Part shown: positions 42,266-47,283 of the stretch, one piece after another
How positions within the stretch are numbered: position 1 is the first letter of the stretch
Layout: each line of letters begins with the position of its first letter
Assembly: GCA_965370555.1 (NCBI GenBank)
Contig: CBDUVB010000012.1
Coordinates: 1 to 47,283, forward strand
Source of the DNA: JAJOKK01 sp965370555
GTDB lineage: Bacteria > Bipolaricaulota > Bipolaricaulia > UBA7950 > UBA9294
DNA: 47,283 bases
Direction: 5' to 3'
Program-made: the position numbers and the translations under genes
Notes under the pieces: generated by a model
Database searches by the model: none
What the model was told of the DNA's origin: nothing
What the model saw: only the letters and a program-made list of their open reading frames with translations

Positions 42266-42408
42266 GACGGGGATAAACCCTGCTGCTACAGAGAAAGGTG
42301 CCGAGCAACGCATGGATAACGGGGGTTCCGTAGCGGCGTAGCTTGCCTGCGCCGGTGGGAACGGGATCACGAATGGCGGGGATAAACCCCGCCGCTACAG
42401 AGAAGAGC
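42266..42408. repeat. paired GGGGATAAACCC hairpin repeats
   Basis: Two copies of a short unit, ACGGGGATAAACCCTGCTGC (from 42266) and GCGGGGATAAACCCCGCCGC (from 42378), each running on into TACAGAGAAG. The second forms a GCGGGG/CCCCGC hairpin. Between them (42335-42360) is an AGCTTGCCTGC word shared with the gap at 2527. A related GGGCG/CGCCC hairpin lies at 42614-42629. Confidence 0.65.
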
Positions 42409-42439
42409 GGGATTAGGGACTAAACGAGTTTTGTTCTAT

Positions 42440-42474
42440 TCTCTGCGTGCTCCGCGTCCTCGGCGGTGAAAGCT
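42440..42474. repeat. CTCTGCGTGCTCCGCG repeat, half copy
   Basis: Another right-half copy of the 27923-type element, nearly identical to that at 36934-36968 and ending CTCGGCGGTGAAAGC. The remaining DNA up to the aldolase gene shows only a small GGGCG/CGCCC hairpin. Confidence 0.75.
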
Positions 42475-42674
42475 TCTGCCTTTCTTGGCGCTCTCTGGGT
42501 CACCTTGCCTTAACCGCGAGGAATCGCACAAGGAAGAACGTGAGCAATGACGATCTCAGGCCCCTTGTCGCGACTGGGCAAGGAGGCTATTCTCTCACTG
42601 TGGGTAATAGATAGGGCGGGGTAACGCCCATCCTACAGTAAAGAGCAACCGGCTATTGATAACAAGGAGAATGG

Positions 42675-43745
42675 ATGAAAGTCATAGATCTTCGCAGCGA
42701 CACCGTGACCCAACCGACCGAAGGGATGCGCCAAGCGATGGCACAGGCGCAAGTGGGGGATGACGTTTACAACGAAGACCCCACAGTGAATCGCCTGCAG
42801 GAGATGCTGGCGGAGAGACTGGGGATGGAGGCAGGTCTGTTCGTCGCGAGCGGGACGATGGGAAACCTAGTCGCTATCCTCACCCATGCCGGCCGCGGTG
42901 ATGAGATGATCCTTGGGAACCTTGCTCACACCTTTCTCTACGAGGGAGGGGCCGCAGCGGGACTGGGGGGTGTGCATCCCCATATCCTCCGAAATGAGAA
43001 CGATGGCACGATTGATCTCGGCGCGATCGAGGCCGCGATACGCCCGGACAATGTCCACTTTCCGATAAGCCGCCTCCTCTGTCTGGAGAACACGCATAAT
43101 CGCTGCGGAGGACTGGCTTTGCCCCTTGATTACTGCCGCGCTGCGACCGACCTCGCACACAGCCATTCCATGGCGGTCCACCTCGACGGGGCGCGCCTGT
43201 TCAACGCTGCCATCGCCATGGAGGTTGAACCTGCTACCCTAACGCGCGGCATCGACTCGGTGATGGTCTGCCTCTCCAAGGGGCTAGGTGCGCCGGTCGG
43301 GTCCGTTCTGTGTGGCACACGCTCATTCATCGACCGAGCGATGCGCATGCGAAAGCTCGTTGGTGGGGGAATGCGCCAAGCCGGAATCATTGCCGCAGCC
43401 GGTATCTACGCCCTGGAACATCATGTCGAGCGCTTGGCGGAGGATCACAAAAACGCCGCGCGCCTCGCCGCGGGGATCGATTCCATCCCCGGCCTCACCT
43501 GCACCTCCCACGGCAAATCGAACTCCGTGGCGACCAATCTCGTCTACTTTACCGTCGACCGCGCGGCGGATGGGAATCCCACCCTTGATGCAAGTCTTCT
43601 CTCGAACCGATTGAAGGCGCGCGGAATCCTGGCAAACCCATTAGGAAGTGCAAACCAAATACGCATGGTCACCCACATCGATGTCAACGCGGCAGACATT
43701 GAGGGTACACTCGCCGCCCTGCAGTCGGTCTTACACGAGACATAG
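42675..43745 (+). CDS. ltaE: L-threonine/L-allo-threonine aldolase
   Basis: A 356-residue PLP enzyme of the low-specificity threonine aldolase family, splitting threonine or allo-threonine into glycine and acetaldehyde. It has the start motif DLRSDTVTQPT, GDDVYNEDPTVNRLQ, FVASGTMGN, HLDGARLFNA (Asp171) and the PLP lysine Lys202 in CLSKGLGAPVGS. The length is typical and all catalytic features are intact. The ATG at 42675 follows AAGGAGA. It is transcribed alone, with a repeat-rich gap on its left. Confidence 0.95.
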   Translation: MKVIDLRSDTVTQPTEGMRQAMAQAQVGDDVYNEDPTVNRLQEMLAERLGMEAGLFVASGTMGNLVAILTHAGRGDEMILGNLAHTFLYEGGAAAGLGGVHPHILRNENDGTIDLGAIEAAIRPDNVHFPISRLLCLENTHNRCGGLALPLDYCRAATDLAHSHSMAVHLDGARLFNAAIAMEVEPATLTRGIDSVMVCLSKGLGAPVGSVLCGTRSFIDRAMRMRKLVGGGMRQAGIIAAAGIYALEHHVERLAEDHKNAARLAAGIDSIPGLTCTSHGKSNSVATNLVYFTVDRAADGNPTLDASLLSNRLKARGILANPLGSANQIRMVTHIDVNAADIEGTLAALQSVLHET

Positions 43746-43906
43746 GTCCGTCTCTCCCCAGAAATAAATCTACCTCGTTGGAGAAGGATGCGCTCCATCC
43801 CACGGAAGTAAGCCCTTACCTTAGTCTTACTGGGTGGTGAGGGTAAACCTTCCGTAATGGAGCAAGACCCTCCCCTGACCCACTCAAGATGGAAAAGGGG
43901 GAGACG

Positions 43907-44686
43907 ATGAAGGGGCTAATGACTGTTTTTTCGATCGCAACCGTGCTTTTGTGCTCGGTCGCGGTGAGTGCGGGATCGCTCGAATTCCACCTAGGAGCAG
44001 GGCCATCCCTGGCGTTCCTCGGCGAGATCAATAGCGACATCGAGTTCATCAATGTGCTCTTGGACGAGCTCAATGGGTTAGCAACGGTCAATGGAGAGGT
44101 TCTTCTTCTAGAGGATCTAGGAAGAGGGATCTCCTATCAGGCAGGAGAGCGGTTCTGGCTCACGGATCGTTTCGCTCTCGGGTGGAAAATCGGATACTCC
44201 CGCACCGTGACCGCAACCTCTGGGACCTACACTGCGATCGATGGGAGCGAGATCTCGACAATCGATATCTTGCTCGATGGCTACAGCGTCGGGGGCGTGC
44301 TCGGCGGTCGGTATACCTTCCTCGACGCGGGGATCTTCCTCTCCGCCGATCTCGGAGCGGGAGTCTACTACACAGGACTCGACAAGGCTATTACGTTCGA
44401 GATCCCCAGTAGCTACGACCCGCTCTCAGATCGCCCGGAAGAAGGAGAAGGCCGGTACGCTGGATTCGCCTTCGGAGTCGAGCTAGGGCTCAACCTCTCC
44501 CTTCCAATCACCGACTGGTTCGGGGTGGGTGCCTCCATATTCTACCGCGCCGCTACACCCGCCGGAATGACGGACAACAATGGCAACAGTTTAGATATCG
44601 ATGGAGATGGAATGGTGGAGGGGGTCGACCTCGGTGGAATCACCGTACAGGCAACCTTCTCGCTGGATATTGATCTCTCCCTGTAA
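43907..44686 (+). CDS. exported outer-membrane beta-barrel-like protein
   Basis: A 259-residue protein with a signal sequence (MKGLMTVFSIATVLLCSVAVSAG) and a barrel-like series of strands: LEFHLGAGPSLAF, FALGWKIGYSRTVTA, GYSVGGVLGGRYTF, GIFLSADLGAGVYY, FGVELGLNLSLPI and the final VQATFSLDIDLSL. It resembles small OmpA/OmpW-type barrels. The ATG at 43907 has GGGGGAG upstream; an ATG at 43889 is less likely since it would place acidic residues before the signal. The two PKD lipoprotein genes follow within 20 bp, so the three form an operon of cell-surface proteins. Confidence 0.75.
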   Translation: MKGLMTVFSIATVLLCSVAVSAGSLEFHLGAGPSLAFLGEINSDIEFINVLLDELNGLATVNGEVLLLEDLGRGISYQAGERFWLTDRFALGWKIGYSRTVTATSGTYTAIDGSEISTIDILLDGYSVGGVLGGRYTFLDAGIFLSADLGAGVYYTGLDKAITFEIPSSYDPLSDRPEEGEGRYAGFAFGVELGLNLSLPITDWFGVGASIFYRAATPAGMTDNNGNSLDIDGDGMVEGVDLGGITVQATFSLDIDLSL

Positions 44687-44706
44687 TGGGAGAAAGGAGT
44701 GATGTT

Positions 44707-45381
44707 ATGAGGACCACGAGGTTCTACCTTCTGCTGGGGTTGGCGCTCCTCGTCGTACTCGCGTTGACCGGCTGCCAAGATTGGAATGCACCCCGGGCGG
44801 TGTTCACCGCCTCGATGTTGGAGAAGGTCATCCCGTTCACCGCAAGCTTCGACGGGACCCTCTCCTACGATTCCAATGGGAAAATTGTCTCCTACATGTG
44901 GGATTTCGGAGATAACGCCGCTGGAAGCGGAGCGCAGGTCACGCATGAGTACACGGAAGATGGAGTTTACACCGTACAATTGACGGTAATTGATGATCAA
45001 GGGGTCTCCAACTCGAGTTCTATCACCGTGCACGCCCTCAATCCGCCACCTACTGGTGCTTTCTCGTACAGTCCCAAGAGCGTGATGGAGGACAAGTACA
45101 TCGTTGGAGCGAGCGAGTGGATCACCTTCGATGCCTCGGAGTCGACGGACGACGGCGAGATCGTCGCCTACGCCTGGAATTTCGGCGACGGCTGGAAGCA
45201 CGATGGTAAGGTCGTTAAACACCGCTACCTCTGGGCCGGGACATACAGTGTGGCGCTGACGGTCACCGATAACGATGGCGGAAAGACAACGTATGTGCAC
45301 AAGGTCGAGATAGTAGGTGGCCCGCCGTGCTACGCTGATCTCGAAAACCTCGATGACTGGGACGCGGGGGGGTACAAATGA
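44707..45381 (+). CDS. lipoprotein with two PKD domains
   Basis: A 224-residue lipoprotein. The signal ends in the lipobox LTGC (Cys23), and two PKD domains follow (about 35-115 and 130-215), each with the classic WDFGD or WNFGDG core and an H(R/E)Y...G.Y.V.LTV tail. PKD domains are extracellular beta-sandwich modules for protein or carbohydrate binding. The ATG at 44707 follows AAGGAGTGATGTT; the overlapping upstream start at 44686 lacks a signal at its head. The gene overlaps the next by 4 bp (ATGA). Confidence 0.85.
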   Translation: MRTTRFYLLLGLALLVVLALTGCQDWNAPRAVFTASMLEKVIPFTASFDGTLSYDSNGKIVSYMWDFGDNAAGSGAQVTHEYTEDGVYTVQLTVIDDQGVSNSSSITVHALNPPPTGAFSYSPKSVMEDKYIVGASEWITFDASESTDDGEIVAYAWNFGDGWKHDGKVVKHRYLWAGTYSVALTVTDNDGGKTTYVHKVEIVGGPPCYADLENLDDWDAGGYK

Positions 45382-46307
45382 GACGCATAGTCTTTCTCCT
45401 GCTCGTCTTGACCCCTCTCCTCCTATCGGGCTGCGCTCTAGATACCCTCCTGCCCAAACTGGCAAATCAAGCTCCCGAAGCGGTGATTGACACCTCCACA
45501 CAACAAGGACCGGCCCCGTTGACGGTACAATTCAACGCCGGCTATTCGTACGACGACGGAACGATTACCGAGTACAGTTGGGCCTTTGGCGATCCCCAAG
45601 ACGCCACGCTGATGAGCACGGTCACCGCCACGCACACATACACCGTTCCCGGCCTCTACCGTGTTAATCTGACCGTGACCGACGAGACGGGAAAGATAGA
45701 TTCAGAGGATATAGCGATCCTGGTGACGAACCCGCCGCCGCTGGCGAGCTTCGCTATGAGCAGTGATGCGCCCGCAATCGGGGATGAAGTCACCTTCAAC
45801 GCTGCGGGCTCGTACGATACAAACGGCGAGATCATAGGCTATACCTGGGACCTCGGGGATGGAACCACGGCAAGCGGAGTCGAAGTGACCCACACGTATG
45901 CCGAAGAAGGGTATGTGGTTGTAACCCTCACCGTTACCGACAACGAGGGGGAAACGACTATAGCCAGGCACGATCTCATCGTGCAGGAATCGGACGGTGG
46001 ATGCGGCGGAGGGAGCTGCGGTGGTGGCCCGGACATTCCACTCGCAGTGATCACCGGTCTCCCCTCCTGTGCCGGCGGAACGGCGGGTGTAGCTGTTACC
46101 CTTGACGGGAGCTACTCCCGCGCCGCCGATGGGACGATCGTCAAGTACGCATGGGAGTTCGGAGACGGAGAGACCGGGAGTGGCGCTCAGGTCAGCCATA
46201 TCTATAAGCAAACCGGGCGATTCGTCGTCACCCTCACCGTCACGGATGATAACGGTACGAAAGGGGTCGCTTACGGAGCGATCTCCATCGGGACGAGCTG
46301 CTACTGA
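45378..46307 (+). CDS. lipoprotein with three PKD domains
   Basis: A 309-residue lipoprotein with lipobox LLSGC (Cys19). Three PKD domains follow (about 35-115, 120-200 and 220-305), with cores WAFGDP, WDLGDG and WEFGDG. A glycine-cysteine linker (GGCGGGSCGGG, about 212-222) separates the second and third; the cysteines could form disulfides or bind metal. The start overlaps the previous stop. Probably exported with the preceding PKD protein as surface or periplasmic partners of the barrel protein. Confidence 0.85.
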   Translation: MRRIVFLLLVLTPLLLSGCALDTLLPKLANQAPEAVIDTSTQQGPAPLTVQFNAGYSYDDGTITEYSWAFGDPQDATLMSTVTATHTYTVPGLYRVNLTVTDETGKIDSEDIAILVTNPPPLASFAMSSDAPAIGDEVTFNAAGSYDTNGEIIGYTWDLGDGTTASGVEVTHTYAEEGYVVVTLTVTDNEGETTIARHDLIVQESDGGCGGGSCGGGPDIPLAVITGLPSCAGGTAGVAVTLDGSYSRAADGTIVKYAWEFGDGETGSGAQVSHIYKQTGRFVVTLTVTDDNGTKGVAYGAISIGTSCY

Positions 46308-46323
46308 ATATCAGCATGAGAAA

Positions 46324-46355
46324 GGGAGCTCCTCTTCTGAGCTCCCTCTTTTTTT
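46324..46355 (+). terminator. rho-independent terminator of the PKD operon
   Basis: An 8-bp perfect stem GGGAGCTC/GAGCTCCC with a 7-base loop is followed by TCTTTTTTTT, 16 bp after the last PKD gene stop. It may also end the convergent gene at 46376, where the A-rich flank precedes the stem. Confidence 0.92.
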
Positions 46356-46375
46356 CAAACGAGCACTCCTACAAG

Positions 46376-47101
46376 CTACTCAGAATAGTAGAAGTGCGTG
46401 ATCTGGTCTACGTTTAAAAGAATTTTGTCTGTGCTTATGTACTCCGCCGCGATTACGATCGGGCCAGTCGCCTTGACATCGAGTGCACCCCACATGCTCT
46501 CCATCAGGGAGACGAGCGCCGAGGCCTTATAGTAATCGGTCTCGTGCGGATCTAAGAGAAGATCGAGCGTCTTTTGCAATACCCCGTAGGAGTCGTAGAG
46601 GAACAACGTTGCCGCCGCCGGGAAATCGTTCGGGTTGATGATCGCGATCCCGGTTGACTGCGTGCTCGTGTTGGAGTAGTTGAGTCCGTACCAGTAGTAC
46701 GTGGTGTAGCCGTCATCTTCCGGAACCGCATCGACGATGTTGTCCGAGGCTCGCCAGTAGTTATTCTCGAACGTCTCCACCCCAATGGTGATGATTGCAG
46801 GCGTCTCGATGAGGGCAAGGCCCCAACTGGTATCCCCATGCCCGGCCAAGTCGCTTAAAATCTGATAGTCAGATTCAAACGGGGTGAGATCCCCAGATGT
46901 CGCATCGAGGAGTGCTCCGTACGCGTCGTAGACCTTGAGCATGTAATGCGTGTCGAATCCCCCCGAGTTCATAATGACAAGATGGGTATCCTGGGTCCCC
47001 ACGCACGTGTAGTAGAGCGCGTAAGTGTTGGCATACGCCGCCCCAAAAAGCCCGATTACGATGAGAAAGACGAGTGTTGCACCGATCAATCCCTTCTTCA
47101 T
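46376..47101 (-). CDS. exported protein of unknown function
   Basis: A 241-residue protein with a clear signal sequence (MKKGLIGATLVFLIVIGLFGAAYA). The mature part is rich in Tyr, Thr and Asn. It contains two similar segments, HLVIMNSGGFDTHYMLKVYDAYG and GIAIINPNDFPAAATLFLYDSYG, suggesting an internal duplication of a beta-sandwich module. No enzymatic motif is seen. The ATG at 47101 has AAGGAGGAGCAAT directly upstream. Periplasmic or secreted; function unknown. Confidence 0.75.
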   Translation of the reverse strand: MKKGLIGATLVFLIVIGLFGAAYANTYALYYTCVGTQDTHLVIMNSGGFDTHYMLKVYDAYGALLDATSGDLTPFESDYQILSDLAGHGDTSWGLALIETPAIITIGVETFENNYWRASDNIVDAVPEDDGYTTYYWYGLNYSNTSTQSTGIAIINPNDFPAAATLFLYDSYGVLQKTLDLLLDPHETDYYKASALVSLMESMWGALDVKATGPIVIAAEYISTDKILLNVDQITHFYYSE

Positions 47102-47130
47102 ATTGCTCCTCCTTGTGAAACGTTTTTCCC

Positions 47131-47158
47131 ATTCTAAGGAAATGCCGCGCAAGAGCAA
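47131..47158 (-). promoter_or_regulatory. possible promoter of the exported-protein gene
   Basis: TTGCTC (47158-47153) and TAGAAT (47136-47131) on the minus strand are 16 bases apart and 30 bp upstream of the start codon. Match and spacing are fair only. Confidence 0.35.
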
Positions 47159-47231
47159 AACAACCCGTGGCTAGTAATCGAAAATGGACAGCGTTTCACC
47201 CTATCGCGTAAATCGTCTTCTTGTTTCGTTT

Positions 47232-47283
47232 CAACTTGAGATTCCCTGTGGTCTTGCCACAGGGTTTCCTTATACCCCTCTCC
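47232..47283 (+). repeat. 52-bp hairpin repeat, second copy (cut by window end)
   Basis: Identical to 28348-28399 except for one base, with the CCCTGTGG/CCACAGGG hairpin. The element probably continues beyond the window edge. Confidence 0.8.

Overview
The window looks like a chromosomal piece of an uncultivated, Gram-negative-type bacterium. It encodes outer-membrane-like beta-barrel proteins and PKD lipoproteins with lipoboxes, starts are preceded by ordinary Shine-Dalgarno sites, and several good sigma70-like promoters are visible. Base composition is moderate to high GC, and intergenic DNA is rich in short dispersed repeats. I suspect a deep-branching candidate phylum such as Bipolaricaulota/Acetothermia, but nothing here proves taxonomy. 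No rRNA, tRNA, CRISPR, transposase or integrase gene was recognised.

Region 1 (1-24 kb) is a nitrogen/purine catabolism locus, mostly on the minus strand. From right to left it carries a trimeric xanthine-dehydrogenase-type enzyme (FAD, 2Fe-2S and Mo subunits), FdrA (AllF-like) and a DUF1116 protein (AllG-like), all joined by short overlaps. Further left are a metal-dependent cyclase-family hydrolase and a frameshifted DUF2877 protein (AllH-like). Adenine deaminase is divergent. The set would take adenine to hypoxanthine and xanthine, and the AllFGH-like part fits carbamoyl transfer from oxalurate giving oxamate and carbamoyl phosphate. A 10.5-kb signalling operon sits between DUF1116 and the cyclase: an SBP-PAS-PAS sensor, two histidine kinases with extracytoplasmic solute-binding domains, two single-domain response regulators, a REC-HD-GYP phosphodiesterase and the relic of a further sensor. 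Signalling operon, cyclase and allH lie between two inverted copies of a 285-bp MITE that differ at one base. Outside the left MITE are a DinJ/YafQ toxin-antitoxin pair, a 3'-end remnant of a second allH and a small exported protein.

Region 2 (24-30 kb) holds two exported proteins of unknown role, one a beta-helix/transglutaminase-like lipoprotein, lying between three direct copies of a ~175-bp repeat. After about 1 kb of hairpin-rich DNA come a small membrane protein and a GyrI-like/cysteine-rich fusion protein.

Region 3 (30-36.4 kb) looks like an integron-type cassette array without an integrase in view (CALIN). Several attC-like folded sites with 7-bp core sequences separate unrelated single-gene or toxin-antitoxin units: an alpha/beta hydrolase, a ribbon-helix-helix/RelE toxin-antitoxin pair, an isoprenylcysteine-methyltransferase-like membrane protein, a SAM methyltransferase, a gene-end relic, and a zinc-hook AAA_13 ATPase resembling RloC/PrrC anticodon nucleases. 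An orphan HigA antitoxin follows.

Region 4 (37-47 kb) is more ordinary: a beta-barrel-like exported protein; an operon of a GNAT-like protein, an SCP2-type thiolase and a DUF35 zinc-ribbon protein; two cysteine-rich DUF3795 proteins; a repeat-rich gap; L-threonine aldolase; an operon of a barrel protein and two PKD lipoproteins ending in a clear terminator; and a convergent exported protein.
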